Positions 32,717 through 41,476 are shown, counted from the first letter of the stretch. The stretch: 44,848 nt of DNA from Gemmatimonadota bacterium (GCA_003223395.1 QHUZ01000027.1:1-44848), one strand, 5' to 3'. Program-made: numbers and translations. The notes: generated by a model from the sequence alone, not told the origin.

Positions 32717-34111
32717 AGGCGACACTTCCTTTATGAGTTGATAGATGTATTCCGCGCCGTCGTAGTAGTCCTGCACGCCGATGCGCTCATCCCGGCCGTG
32801 CGCGCGAATGTCGTTGATATCGACGAACACACCGGAGACACCGTACACCGGAATCCCGGCATTTCTGAGATAGAGTCCGTCGGTGGCGCCCGTTTCCATA
32901 ACGGGGATGACCGGGATATTCCAGAGCCGTTTGGTCACGCGTTCGATGGCGTCCATGGCCTCGCCCTGGAGGGCCGCCGCTGGACTCGGCACCGCCGCCT
33001 GTACCACGCTGACCTTCACCGCAGTATCGGCCACGAGCCGAACGAGTGTGCGCTGCACGTCGTCCTGCGCCGTACCCGGCAGCATCCGGCAGTTCACTGT
33101 CGCACTCGCGCTCTGCGGCAGCGCGTTCTCGGCATGCCCGCCGGCGAGCTCGGTCGCGACGCAGGTGGTGCGGAATTGTGCGTTGTACAGGGGACTCGCA
33201 TCCGAGAGCCGCCGGATCGCGGCCGTGTCCGGCGTGGTCCGAGCGACCGCGGCCATATCCGTCGCTAGCTGTCCCTGTTGCATCTGCGACCACTTGGCGA
33301 ACGAGGCTTTCGTAATCTCGTTCGGCTGCGCCGGGAAGTCGTAGGCGCTCAGCCGGCCGAGGGCCGCGGCGACGCGATAGATCGCGTTGTCCTTCGTGGG
33401 CAGCGAGCTGTGACCACCCGGATTGTGCACCTCGAGTTTGAAGGTCACGTACACTTTTTCTGCCGCCTGCACCGACCGGAACGCGCGTTTCCCGTTGAGA
33501 ATCACCGGGTCGCCGGCGTCCATGTTGATCACATAAGCGGCTTCGATCAGATCGCGATGGTTGGCGAGCAGCCATTCCACGCCGTTGTAGTCGCTGCCGC
33601 CCTCCTCGCCCGTGGTCAGCGCGAGAATCAGATCGCGGTTCGGGCGGTAGCCTTCCTGCTTGAGCCGAGCGAGGGTGGCGACGATAATCGCAGCCCCGTC
33701 TTTGACGTCCATCGTGCCGCGGCCGTAGAAGAATCCGTCGCGTTCCAGGAACGTGAACGGATCGACCGACCAGTCTTCGCGCTTGGCCTCCACGACGTCG
33801 ATGTGCGCCAGGAGGAGGACCGGCTTTTGCGTCCCCGTGCCGCGAAACCGGGCCACGAGATTGTAGTTCTTCGAACCGGCGGGTCCGATGACCTGCACGT
33901 CGGCCGCAGGGAAGCCCGCGTCGAGGAGCCGCTTCGCCATCGCGTTGGACGCCACGGTTGTGCTGCCGCTCGAGCCGGTCGTGTTGATGTTGATCAGCTG
34001 CTCGAAGATGTCGCGGGCACGCTGATCGTTCGGCGACAGCGTGCGTGGCGCCTGCGCGTGCAGGGGTACGGTGAAGCCGATCGACAGCGCGAGCAGGCAG
34101 GCACGTTTCAT
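32702..34111 (-). CDS. Secreted M20 family metallopeptidase
   Basis: Di-zinc peptidase or amidohydrolase with signal peptide MKRACLLALSIGFTVPLHAQ, so exported. Metal ligands are recognisable in LLLAHIDVVEAK, GRGTMDVKDGAA, TTGEEGGSDYNG, NMDAGDP and the C-terminal IRAHGRDERI. The dimerisation (lid) domain occupies the middle. The 469-residue length suits the ArgE/DapE/CPG2 group with an M20 lid. GGAGAG precedes the ATG at a good distance. The C-terminal codons and stop lie within a GC-rich repeat. Confidence 0.93.
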   Translation of the reverse strand: MKRACLLALSIGFTVPLHAQAPRTLSPNDQRARDIFEQLININTTGSSGSTTVASNAMAKRLLDAGFPAADVQVIGPAGSKNYNLVARFRGTGTQKPVLLLAHIDVVEAKREDWSVDPFTFLERDGFFYGRGTMDVKDGAAIIVATLARLKQEGYRPNRDLILALTTGEEGGSDYNGVEWLLANHRDLIEAAYVINMDAGDPVILNGKRAFRSVQAAEKVYVTFKLEVHNPGGHSSLPTKDNAIYRVAAALGRLSAYDFPAQPNEITKASFAKWSQMQQGQLATDMAAVARTTPDTAAIRRLSDASPLYNAQFRTTCVATELAGGHAENALPQSASATVNCRMLPGTAQDDVQRTLVRLVADTAVKVSVVQAAVPSPAAALQGEAMDAIERVTKRLWNIPVIPVMETGATDGLYLRNAGIPVYGVSGVFVDINDIRAHGRDERIGVQDYYDGAEYIYQLIKEVSPKGGR

Positions 34112-34145
34112 TTCACTCTCCGTGGTCGTGAAGGCAGAAATACCC

Positions 34146-34964
34146 TCAATGCGCGCGGCTGCTCCGCAGCTCCACCTCCGAGACGATAAAGCCGAATGCC
34201 GGCCATCCACCAGACGCCACGGAGCGTTCGAACCAGGTCCGGGCTTTGGCCGTGTCACCCTGCACCAGATACCAGTTGCCGATGCCGTAGCTCAGCGTCG
34301 CTACCTGGATGTCGCTCGTGTCGGCGGGCGTGAACACAGAATCGGCTGAGACTTCGCCACGATAGAGTCGCAGCCGCTGCGCGTACGCGTTCCTCGCGTT
34401 CGGCACATCGGTATGGCGATCGAGCAGCGCCTGCGCGTCGGCCACGCGGCCCGCGCGTGACAGCGACATCCACAGCCAGTCCGTCGAGCCCGCGCGCTCC
34501 GCCGAGTCGGGCGACATCGGGAGCGCGCGGGTGAAGGCGTCGGCCGCGCCGGCGAAGTCACGGCGCACGAACTTGACGATGCCGAGGTGATACCAGATGC
34601 CGTAGATGGTGCTGTCGAGTCGGGCGCCGCGCTGCAGGTCGGCCATCGCCTTGTCGAATTGCCGCGTGGAGAGATAGCGGTGCCCGCGCCAGCGATACAG
34701 CAGCGCGTTGTTCGGTGCGATGCCGACGCCGCGTGTGAACGTCGCGATCGCCTCGCGATACTGCCGGACGCCCGATTGCGCGACGCCGAGCGCGATGATC
34801 TTCTCGACGTTGCGCGGATCGGCCGCCAGCGCGCTCTCGGCGCGCGCGATGGCGCCGGTGTCGCGCTGCGCCCGGTACTCCACACCGGCGGGCGAGCGGT
34901 ATTCGACGGACTGAAGCAGGCAGAGTGGTGCGAGGAGGCTGAGTAGAGTTGGCATAGGCGCCAT
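34146..34964 (-). CDS. Exported TPR-repeat protein, 272 aa
   Basis: A short signal-like N-terminus (PTLLSLLAPLCLLQS) precedes three or more tetratricopeptide motifs, for example ALGVAQSGVRQYREAIATFT, HRYLSTRQFDKAMADLQRGA and WYHLGIVKFVRRDFAGAADA. It probably mediates protein contact in the periplasm. No enzyme motif is seen. Two ATGs (34964 and 34955) are equally plausible, and neither has a clear Shine-Dalgarno. Confidence 0.82.
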   Translation of the reverse strand: MAPMPTLLSLLAPLCLLQSVEYRSPAGVEYRAQRDTGAIARAESALAADPRNVEKIIALGVAQSGVRQYREAIATFTRGVGIAPNNALLYRWRGHRYLSTRQFDKAMADLQRGARLDSTIYGIWYHLGIVKFVRRDFAGAADAFTRALPMSPDSAERAGSTDWLWMSLSRAGRVADAQALLDRHTDVPNARNAYAQRLRLYRGEVSADSVFTPADTSDIQVATLSYGIGNWYLVQGDTAKARTWFERSVASGGWPAFGFIVSEVELRSSRAH

Positions 34965-35013
34965 ATTGCAGCATGCCGCATCGCGCCGGAAGTGCAGTAA
35001 GTCGCGGCGTGGC

Positions 35014-35988
35014 TTACGGAAGCAGAATGACGACGTGACCTTTCTTGTGTCCGCCCTCCGCATGGCGGTGGGCAGCGGCGATCTCGTCCAGGCTGTAGCG
35101 CCGCTCGATCACGGTTCTCAACTTGCCCGCTTCGATGAGCCCCTTGAGTAGCGACAGATCAGCGGGGACGGCCCGTGCGACGCCGAGCCGCACTTTCGCC
35201 CTGCCCGTAATCGACGCCCACAGCCCGCGCACCAGATCCGAGAAGATGTCCGCCAGTCGCCCAGAACCGCCGATCAGCACGTAGTAACCGCCGCGCTTGA
35301 GCGCCTTCATGCTGCGTGAGAAGCCGCTCTTCCCGACCGTATCGAGGATGATGTCGTAGACCCGGCCCGCGCTCGAGAAATCCTGTTTCGTGTAGTCCAC
35401 TACCGCATCGGCACCGAGAGATTTGACCATGTCGAGATTGTCGGTGCTGCACACGCCGGTGACATCCGCGCCAAAATGCTTCGCCAGTTGCACCGCGAAG
35501 ACCCCGACGCTCCCGGACGCACCGTACACGAGGACCTTCTGCCCCGCCTGCACCTTGGCGTTCCGCAGAAAATGCAGCGCCGAGATCCCACCAAAGAGGA
35601 CGGCGGCGGCTTCGTCATGGGTCATGTTGGCCGGCTTGGGAGCGAGCAACCCATCCTCTGCGAGACACACGTACTCGGCATGTCCGCCGAACTTGAATCC
35701 GTTCGATCCGAAAACGTCGTCGCCCGCTTTGAAGCGCGTCACGGCTTTGCCCACCGACTCGACGGTGCCGGCGAACTCGGCACCGAGGATCTTGAGCTTG
35801 GGGCGCCAGAGCCCGTTCATGAATCGTATGATGAACGGATCCGCCTTTCGCATCCGCCAGTCCGCCGCGCACACCGTCGTCGCGTGAATGCGAACGAGGA
35901 CTTCGTTGTCGTTGGGAACCGGTTTGGGGACGTCTGTGATTTCGAGAACGTCGGGAGGACCGTATCTGGTGTAGACCGCGGCTTTCAT
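35014..35988 (-). CDS. Zinc-independent MDR family NAD(P)-dependent alcohol dehydrogenase / quinone reductase
   Basis: Cytoplasmic medium-chain reductase of 324 residues. The N-terminal GroES-like domain is MKAAVYTRYGPPDVLEITDV, and the cofactor motif is VLVYGASGSVGVFAVQLAKH. The structural zinc cysteines are missing, so a quinone-oxidoreductase-like or enoyl-reductase-like activity is more likely than alcohol oxidation. It is the last of four coupled ORFs and overlaps the 62-residue ORF as ATGA. Confidence 0.92.
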   Translation of the reverse strand: MKAAVYTRYGPPDVLEITDVPKPVPNDNEVLVRIHATTVCAADWRMRKADPFIIRFMNGLWRPKLKILGAEFAGTVESVGKAVTRFKAGDDVFGSNGFKFGGHAEYVCLAEDGLLAPKPANMTHDEAAAVLFGGISALHFLRNAKVQAGQKVLVYGASGSVGVFAVQLAKHFGADVTGVCSTDNLDMVKSLGADAVVDYTKQDFSSAGRVYDIILDTVGKSGFSRSMKALKRGGYYVLIGGSGRLADIFSDLVRGLWASITGRAKVRLGVARAVPADLSLLKGLIEAGKLRTVIERRYSLDEIAAAHRHAEGGHKKGHVVILLP

Positions 35989-36173
35989 GGGGGGGTCGGA
36001 TGTTCGTGCGTGTGATGCGGCGCGCCAGGATCGTCAAAGATGCATGCCGCGTACCCGAGCACCCGATCGCCGCCTTTCATTCCACTCAGCGTCGGCTTCC
36101 ACCCGCGGGCAAGGCGCGCGTCGAGCAGCTCGCGATCGGTGGGCTTGTGGCTCCAGACGGCGACCGCCGTCAC
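35985..36173 (-). CDS. Small hypothetical protein, 62 aa
   Basis: Unrecognised. It begins MTAVAVWSHKPTDRELLDAR, has the basic stretch LARGWKPTLSGMKGGDRVLG, and ends in a His/Pro-rich tail (GAPHHTHEHPTPP) that might bind metal. It follows the 73-residue ORF after nine bases and overlaps the oxidoreductase start by four, which supports it as a real gene. Confidence 0.55.
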   Translation of the reverse strand: MTAVAVWSHKPTDRELLDARLARGWKPTLSGMKGGDRVLGYAACIFDDPGAPHHTHEHPTPP

Positions 36174-36182
36174 GGCCCCCAG

Positions 36183-36404
36183 TCAGGTTGTGTCATAGAC
36201 GAGATAGCGTCCCTCGAACGGGACGAGGACGTCATGCGTGTACTCGTCCTGCGTCAGGATGGACTCGATCTCGAGCGGCGGGCGCTGCTCCCTGCCCCAG
36301 TTCAACAGGCGTTCGAGCGACGCATGGGCCGCGACGGTCTGCGCCAAACGGCTCCGCGTTGCGTTATCGAGGTTCGCGTAATCGATCAACGGCGTGTCGC
36401 TCAT
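36183..36404 (-). CDS. Small hypothetical protein, 73 aa
   Basis: Unrecognised soluble protein beginning MSDTPLIDYANLDNATRSRL, with a helical first half (QTVAAHASLERLLNWGREQR) and a beta-like end (VLVPFEGRYLVYDTT). The codon and residue composition look coding. It starts on the last base of the stop of a 36-residue ORF (TAATG). Confidence 0.6.
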   Translation of the reverse strand: MSDTPLIDYANLDNATRSRLAQTVAAHASLERLLNWGREQRPPLEIESILTQDEYTHDVLVPFEGRYLVYDTT

Positions 36405-36514
36405 TACGGCAGCATCACTCTGCGCTTGAAGTAGCGCCGCGCAAGGACGATCCTGTGACCGTCTCGAACGAGATGCTTCGGATCGAGCTCCCGGTAATCG
36501 ACCATCGCGCTCAT
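36404..36514 (-). CDS. Short ORF, 36 aa, basic peptide
   Basis: Reads MSAMVDYRELDPKHLVRDGH and continues to KRRVMLP. It sits exactly between the stop of the membrane-protein gene, one base away, and the start of the 73-residue ORF, one base of overlap. This perfect fit in a coupled chain is the main support. It may be a leader peptide or a small DNA- or RNA-binding peptide; no homologue is known to me. Confidence 0.45.
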   Translation of the reverse strand: MSAMVDYRELDPKHLVRDGHRIVLARRYFKRRVMLP

Positions 36515-36515
36515 C

Positions 36516-37214
36516 TTAGCTCCCGTACCGCACTCTGCACATCAACGACGCCGAGACCTCGCTTTCGCTGCTAACCCTGATGGCGTACAAGCCGGAGTCC
36601 GCGAAGACGTGCCGCAGAGTGTCGGTCGCCAGCGTAAGGTGCGCGACGTGTTCGAACTGTTTCGCTCCGTACGGGACAAGCACAATCACGCCGCGCCGCG
36701 GTGTGAACACGGCCAATTGGCTGCCATGCGGCACCTGCATGTCGAGTGTGAGCTCGTCACCGGGTCGCAGCTTCGGAGGCGTGCAGGTTAGCGGCGCCTT
36801 GGGATTGGGAAACGGCCACTCATCGGGCGCCATGAGATCGAACATCAGGAAGGCGCCGGACAAGAGCGCCGGCAGCACGAATCCCCACGTCCACACCATT
36901 CCGTACACGCGCAGACTGCTGTCGAGCCAGCTGTCTTCCGCTTCGCTCATCGCGGCGGCACGGCGATTCTCGAAGAATCGCATAGTCTCCCAATACAACA
37001 CGAACAGCAACAAGGGGATGACGAGGATGCCGACGTCGTCACGGACCGCGGGGTTGACGTACGCGAGGAGAAACGCGGCGCAGGAAAGATCCGACACGAC
37101 TTGCCCACCGGCGTAGAACGCGCCCACGCGGCGGCGCAGCAGCAGCGCGATCATCGCCCCCGCGAGCAGCGTCCGCGCGCCGACGTACACCAGCGTGCTG
37201 TTCCAGATTCCCAT
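36516..37214 (-). CDS. Membrane protein with C-terminal beta domain, 232 aa
   Basis: Unrecognised. About four hydrophobic segments occupy residues 5-130 (for example LVYVGARTLLAGAMIALLLR and VGILVIPLLLFVLYWE). A soluble region of about 90 residues follows with beta-rich patterning (DELTLDMQVPHGSQLAVFTP). The ATG lies five bases after the 3' end of tRNA-Ser(CGA) and has no Shine-Dalgarno, so translation may depend on tRNA processing that leaves a leaderless mRNA. Confidence 0.75.
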   Translation of the reverse strand: MGIWNSTLVYVGARTLLAGAMIALLLRRRVGAFYAGGQVVSDLSCAAFLLAYVNPAVRDDVGILVIPLLLFVLYWETMRFFENRRAAAMSEAEDSWLDSSLRVYGMVWTWGFVLPALLSGAFLMFDLMAPDEWPFPNPKAPLTCTPPKLRPGDELTLDMQVPHGSQLAVFTPRRGVIVLVPYGAKQFEHVAHLTLATDTLRHVFADSGLYAIRVSSESEVSASLMCRVRYGS

Positions 37215-37219
37215 GGGGA

Positions 37220-37306
37220 CGGACAGGGAGGGATTCGAACCCTCGATACCCTTGCGGGCATACCGGTTTTCGAGACCGGCGGTTTCAACCGCTCACCCAC
37301 CTGTCC
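37220..37306 (-). tRNA. tRNA-Ser (anticodon CGA)
   Basis: An 87-base class II tRNA. The acceptor stem GGACAGG pairs with CCTGTCC, with a G discriminator. The anticodon arm is CCGGT-CTCGAAA-ACCGG, reading CGA for codon UCG. A long variable arm and a T arm with GGTTCGAATCC complete it. CCA is not encoded. It reads codon UCG, which suits a GC-rich genome. Confidence 0.97.
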
Positions 37307-37313
37307 TGCTAGG

Positions 37314-37400
37314 CGGACAGGGTGGGATTCGAACCCACGTAACGGTTGCCCGTTAACACGCTTTCCAAGCGTGCGCCTTAAGCCACTCGGCCACCCGTCC
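37314..37400 (-). tRNA. tRNA-Ser (anticodon GGA)
   Basis: An 87-base class II tRNA, seven bases upstream of the CGA isoacceptor. The acceptor stem GGACGGG pairs with CCTGTCC (one G-U). The anticodon arm is CACGC-TTGGAAA-GCGTG, reading GGA for UCC/UCU. A TACTTT hexamer at 37410-37415 on the same strand is a plausible -10 for both tRNAs. CCA is not encoded. Confidence 0.97.
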
Positions 37401-37425
37401 CGGCACAACAAAGTAATCGGTGCGG

Positions 37426-38427
37426 TCAGCTCGTTGTAGCTAGCTCCCGCGCCTTGGCGATTTCCCACCGCATCGTAATCCCCCACTCCCGCTTATTGCC
37501 CGCCGCCTCGTCGGCGAAGCGGGTCAGGATCTCCGCTGCTTCCCGGTTCCTGCCGACACCGCGGTAGACGAGCCCCAGCAAGAACGAGTAGTAGCTCGTG
37601 CTGTCGCCCAGAGGACCCGGACGCCTTCCCCAATCCTCGGCGGCGGGAAGCACCGCTGCACTCGCGTCTCGCGCGAGCGCTGATCGTGGATCCTGCAAAA
37701 CGGTGAGCGCGGCGGTGAAGATCGCGCGCGTGTCTGCCGGCAGACCATCGGCAAGTTCTTCAAGAACCACCAATGCTTCTCCGTACTGATCCCGATGCAT
37801 CAGTGTCCGCACGACCATGTCGGCGACATGCTGCTGCTCCGCTGCCGGTGTGGCCGCCAAGGCGCGGCGATAGGCCGTTTCGGCTTCCGCATGTTTGCCA
37901 AGCGCCGAGTAGGCCATGCCCAGGTCCTGTAAGGCCATCCGGTACATGTGTGCGGTTCGCTCGAGCTGTGGCACCCATTCCTCGAGGAGCCGCGCGTTTT
38001 CTCCAAAATTCCCGTCGTACCAATACGATCGAATGACCGTCGCGTAGAGATGGTCGTAGAACCAGCCCGTTTCTTCGGATGAGCGATCGATCAAGCCCAT
38101 TCCGGTCCGAAGGATTTCGCGCTTCTCTTCGCCCTGGAAAGGCATCGACATCGCGGCATACAGTTGCGGGTCACTGACCCCCAGCGCGAAGGCTTTGCGC
38201 ATATCCGCGGTCGCTTCGGCGCGCCGGCCGAGGAAATACAGCTCGGAGCCACGCTCCGCGTACGCATCGCCGAACGAGGGGTCCAACGCGATGGCCTCGG
38301 AATACCGCGCAACCCTCCGCTCGCGAAACGAAGCCTCCTCGGCTTCCGAAAGGCGCTTGTAGCCACTCTGCTCGGCGCGCTTGTACTGCTCCTCCCGCAC
38401 TGCTTCGAGTATTTCTTTGGCGTTCAT
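37426..38427 (-). CDS. TPR-repeat protein, 333 aa
   Basis: Predicted cytoplasmic scaffold; no signal peptide (MNAKEILEAVREEQYKRAEQ). TPR units include RYSEAIALDPSFGDAYAERG, GMAYSALGKHAEAETAYRRA and LVYRGVGRNREAAEILTRFA. No enzymatic motif was found. The ATG overlaps the stop of the ligase gene as ATGA, so it is co-expressed with it, although a functional link is not evident. Confidence 0.88.
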   Translation of the reverse strand: MNAKEILEAVREEQYKRAEQSGYKRLSEAEEASFRERRVARYSEAIALDPSFGDAYAERGSELYFLGRRAEATADMRKAFALGVSDPQLYAAMSMPFQGEEKREILRTGMGLIDRSSEETGWFYDHLYATVIRSYWYDGNFGENARLLEEWVPQLERTAHMYRMALQDLGMAYSALGKHAEAETAYRRALAATPAAEQQHVADMVVRTLMHRDQYGEALVVLEELADGLPADTRAIFTAALTVLQDPRSALARDASAAVLPAAEDWGRRPGPLGDSTSYYSFLLGLVYRGVGRNREAAEILTRFADEAAGNKREWGITMRWEIAKARELATTS

Positions 38428-39944
38428 TGCCGGCGCAGCTGCCCTCGGTCCACCTTACCGAGATGCGTCCGCGGTAACGCGTCCAGGAAACGGACGGTGC
38501 GCGGTGCCTTGTACGGCTCCAACCGCTCCCGCGCGAAGGCCTGCAGCTCCTCGGCAAGCCCCGCGCGCTGCTCGCTCGCCACGACGAACGCGTGCGGCTT
38601 CGTGAGGCCATTCGCGTCTTCGACTCCCACCACCGCGACCTCTTTCACGAGCGGATGTTGGAGCAAGCAGCCTTCCACTTCCTGCGGCGCGAGCCACTTG
38701 CCGCCGACCTTGAGCAACTCGTCGGCGCGGCCGCAGAACGTGAAGTAGCCGTCCGCATCGCGGCACACGAGATCGCCGGAGACGTACCACTCGCCACGAA
38801 ATGCTGCCTTGGTCTTGTCCATCTGCTGCCAATAACCAATGGCTCGCGAGTCACCGCGCACCCACAACATGCCGACTTCCCCGTCGGGCAAATCGTGCGC
38901 GAGATCATCGCGCACCCTGACGTCGAAGCCCGGCACGACAGTCCCAAGGGTGCCCGGTTTCACCGCACCCGGCTTGTTCGAGATGAAGATGTGCCACATC
39001 TCCGCGGTGCCGAGCCCATCGAGCAGCTCGACGCCGAATATCTTCTTCCAGCGCTCGTACAATTCGACGGGCAATGCTTCTCCGGCGGAGGTCGCAAGCC
39101 GCAGCGATGAGAAATCTTGCTCGGCGGCATCCGGATGGGCGACCATCTGATTCACCATGGTCGGCACGTTCACCAGCACGGTCGGCCGAAACCGCCGAAT
39201 CTTCTCAAACAGCGTCTCGGCGGTGCTCTTCTCGGGAAACAGCGCCGCCGCCGCACCCACTGAGAATGGAAAGAACAGGTTCGATCCCGTCGCATACCCG
39301 AAGAACAGCTTCGGCACCGCCAGCGTGATGTCGCGCTCGGTGAGACCGAGCACACCTTGCCCGTAACATAGGGTGGTGTTGGCGAACGAGCCGTGACTCT
39401 GCACGACCGCCTTTGGTTGCCCCGTCGTGCCGCCGGAGAAGAGCCAGATCGCGGCGTCGTCGCGGTGGCTGGAGAACGTCTCGAGCTCCGGCGATGCACC
39501 GGCGAGGGCGCGCGTGGTCCCCGGCTCCCCGACCACGATGATTTGTTTGAGACGTGTCGCGCCGCGCTGGGCCGCCTGAAATACGGGCGCGGTGTGGCGA
39601 TGCACGAGCGCCACCGTCGCGCCCGTGTACGAGTAGACGTACTCGATCGCATCCACGGCGAGCTGTGGGTTGACCATCACCACTACCGCGCCAACTTTGA
39701 GTGTGCCGAACAGCGCCGCTACGAACTCCGGCCCGTCGGGCAGCGCGATGATGACCCGTTGCTCGGGCTCCACGCCGGCGCTGTGGAGCAGATGACCGAA
39801 CCGGTTCGCGAGCGCCTGCACCTCACGGTACGTGAGCGTGCCCTGGTCCGTGAGCAGCGCCGGCCGATCTCCCTTTCCCTCGCGGACGCGCGCGTCCAAC
39901 AACCAATCGGCGATGTTTAGGCGTTCCGGAAGCTCGTGCGCCAT
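38424..39944 (-). CDS. Benzoate-CoA ligase family enzyme, probable 2-aminobenzoate (or salicylate/benzoate) CoA ligase
   Basis: ATP-dependent activation of an aromatic acid to its CoA thioester. The adenylation P-loop is WLFSGGTTGQPKAVVQSHGS. LDGLGTAEMWHIFISN, YVSGDLVCRDADGYF and KVGGKWLAPQEVEGCLL are typical of benzoate-CoA ligases, and the catalytic Lys lies in PRTHLGKVDRGQLRR. It is 506 residues long and divergent from the monooxygenase cluster by only a few bases. With an ABMR/salicylyl-CoA hydroxylase-like gene in that cluster, 2-aminobenzoate or salicylate is the likeliest substrate (inference). Confidence 0.88.
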   Translation of the reverse strand: MAHELPERLNIADWLLDARVREGKGDRPALLTDQGTLTYREVQALANRFGHLLHSAGVEPEQRVIIALPDGPEFVAALFGTLKVGAVVVMVNPQLAVDAIEYVYSYTGATVALVHRHTAPVFQAAQRGATRLKQIIVVGEPGTTRALAGASPELETFSSHRDDAAIWLFSGGTTGQPKAVVQSHGSFANTTLCYGQGVLGLTERDITLAVPKLFFGYATGSNLFFPFSVGAAAALFPEKSTAETLFEKIRRFRPTVLVNVPTMVNQMVAHPDAAEQDFSSLRLATSAGEALPVELYERWKKIFGVELLDGLGTAEMWHIFISNKPGAVKPGTLGTVVPGFDVRVRDDLAHDLPDGEVGMLWVRGDSRAIGYWQQMDKTKAAFRGEWYVSGDLVCRDADGYFTFCGRADELLKVGGKWLAPQEVEGCLLQHPLVKEVAVVGVEDANGLTKPHAFVVASEQRAGLAEELQAFARERLEPYKAPRTVRFLDALPRTHLGKVDRGQLRRQ

Positions 39945-39958
39945 GAGAAAGGATGATG

Positions 39959-40708
39959 ATGCCGGTACATGAGCTGGCGCAACTGACGTGGGAGGAGGTT
40001 CGCGCGCTCGACCGCGAAAAAACGGTCGCGATCCTGCCCGTGGGCGCGATCGAGGCGCACGGACCCCACCTGCCGCTCGATACCGATGTGGTGATCGCCA
40101 CGGCGATGGCGCGCGCTGGGGCCAAGCGACTCGGGGCTCGGGACAAGGTGGTGCTGATTCTGCCCGCGTTGGCCTACACCGCAGCAGGCTTTGGCGCCGC
40201 CTTTCACGGCACGTTGTCCATTTCCGGCGTCACCGTCACGGCGCTCATCGTCGATCTCGCGCGCAGCCTGTCAGAGCAGGGCTTTCAGGTGCTGGCGATT
40301 GCCAACGCGCATCTCGACCCGGAGCACCTCACGGCGCTGAATGACGCCGTCAAGCTCGCTCGCGCCGATCGGCTGCTGCCGGTCGTGTTCCCCGACCTCA
40401 CACGGAAACCGTGGACTTTGAGGCTCGGAGATGAATTCAAGCGCGGCGCGTGCCATGCCGGCCAGTTCGAGACTTCCATCGTCCTCAGCGAGAATCCGGA
40501 GGCGGTACGCGAGCAGGTTCGCCACGGGCTTGCGCCCAACCCGCGCTCGCTCTCCGACGCCATCGGAGCGGGCAAACGGACGTTCGAGGAGGCCGGTGGT
40601 CCACGCGCTTATTTTGGTGACCCCGCCGCCGCAACCGCCGGCGAGGGCGCCCGTCTCATTGACGCGTTGGGTGCGATCCTCGAGGAGGCGGTGCTTGCGG
40701 CGCTTTGA
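39959..40708 (+). CDS. Creatininase family amidohydrolase
   Basis: Metal-dependent hydrolase fold. The ligand cluster VGAIEAHGPHLPLDTDV is canonical (Glu, His, Asp) and HAGQFETSIVL carries the later His and Glu. The usual NGHGGN block reads NAHLDPEH, so the substrate may differ from classical members. Three consecutive ATGs occur. The third (39959) is favoured because AAAGGA lies six bases before it; the first (39953) is only nine bases from the ligase start. Its reaction in an aryl-CoA pathway is unknown. Confidence 0.87.
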   Translation: MPVHELAQLTWEEVRALDREKTVAILPVGAIEAHGPHLPLDTDVVIATAMARAGAKRLGARDKVVLILPALAYTAAGFGAAFHGTLSISGVTVTALIVDLARSLSEQGFQVLAIANAHLDPEHLTALNDAVKLARADRLLPVVFPDLTRKPWTLRLGDEFKRGACHAGQFETSIVLSENPEAVREQVRHGLAPNPRSLSDAIGAGKRTFEEAGGPRAYFGDPAAATAGEGARLIDALGAILEEAVLAAL

Positions 40709-41465
40709 CGGCGCGGCCGCCGTGGTCACCGGCGGCGGCCAGGGGATTGGCGCGGCAATCGCGCATGCCCTCGCGGCCGAGGGCGCCGCGGTCGTCGTCG
40801 CGGCACGCCGCAGCGACCGCATCGAGCACGTGGCCACGGAGATCCGCAGCGCGGGGGGGGGCGGCAAGGCGTGGGCGGTGCAATGCGATGTGACGGATCC
40901 GGCGAGTGTGAACGATTTGGTGAAGGCGGCTACGCGATATGCGGGCGCGATCGACATCCTGGTCAACAACGCCGGCGTCGCGCACAGCGCGCCCCTCGCC
41001 AAAACCACGCTCGACGACTGGAATCGCGTGCTGGCAGTCAATGCGACTGGTACGTTTCTGTGTACCAGGGGCTTCATCAGTGGAATGCTCGAGCGCAAGC
41101 GCGGCTCGATCGTCAACGTTGCTTCGGTCGCGGGGCTCACCGGCGCCCGCTACATCGCCGCCTACGCCGCGGCAAAGCACGCCGTGATCGGCTTGACCGA
41201 GAGCGTCGCGGCGGAAGTCGAAGGGACGGGCGTCACGTGCAACGCCGTGTGCCCGGGATTCGTGGACACGGAAATGACGCAGGAGTCGGTGGAGCGAGTC
41301 GTCGCAAAGACCGGCAAGGCGGCCGGCGCAGCGCTCGCGGCAATGTTGGCGTCGGCATCACAGCGGCGGCTCATCACGCCGGACGAAGTCGCACAGGCGG
41401 TTCTCGCACTCTGCGACAGCAACGGCAAACGGCCCAACGGCATCGCCGTCACGATCGCAGGTTGA
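40695..41465 (+). CDS. Short-chain dehydrogenase/reductase
   Basis: NAD(P)-dependent oxidoreductase, probably the 3-hydroxyacyl-CoA dehydrogenase step of the cluster. The cofactor motif VVTGGGQGIGAAIAHALA, NNAG, the catalytic Ser in VNVASVAGLTG and the Y-x3-K in YAAAKHAVIGL are complete. There is no ATG before the cofactor strand. The TTG at 40695, preceded by GGAGG, gives 256 residues and overlaps the creatininase gene by 14 bases. Confidence 0.92.
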   Translation: MRRFDGAAAVVTGGGQGIGAAIAHALAAEGAAVVVAARRSDRIEHVATEIRSAGGGGKAWAVQCDVTDPASVNDLVKAATRYAGAIDILVNNAGVAHSAPLAKTTLDDWNRVLAVNATGTFLCTRGFISGMLERKRGSIVNVASVAGLTGARYIAAYAAAKHAVIGLTESVAAEVEGTGVTCNAVCPGFVDTEMTQESVERVVAKTGKAAGAALAAMLASASQRRLITPDEVAQAVLALCDSNGKRPNGIAVTIAG

Positions 41466-41476
41466 GGTAACCAGGC

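Noticed and set aside
37220-37400. tRNA-associated attachment site or island boundary
   Set aside because: No integrase and no direct repeat of a tRNA 3' end was seen on either side; the shared 3' words simply reflect the two serine isoacceptors.
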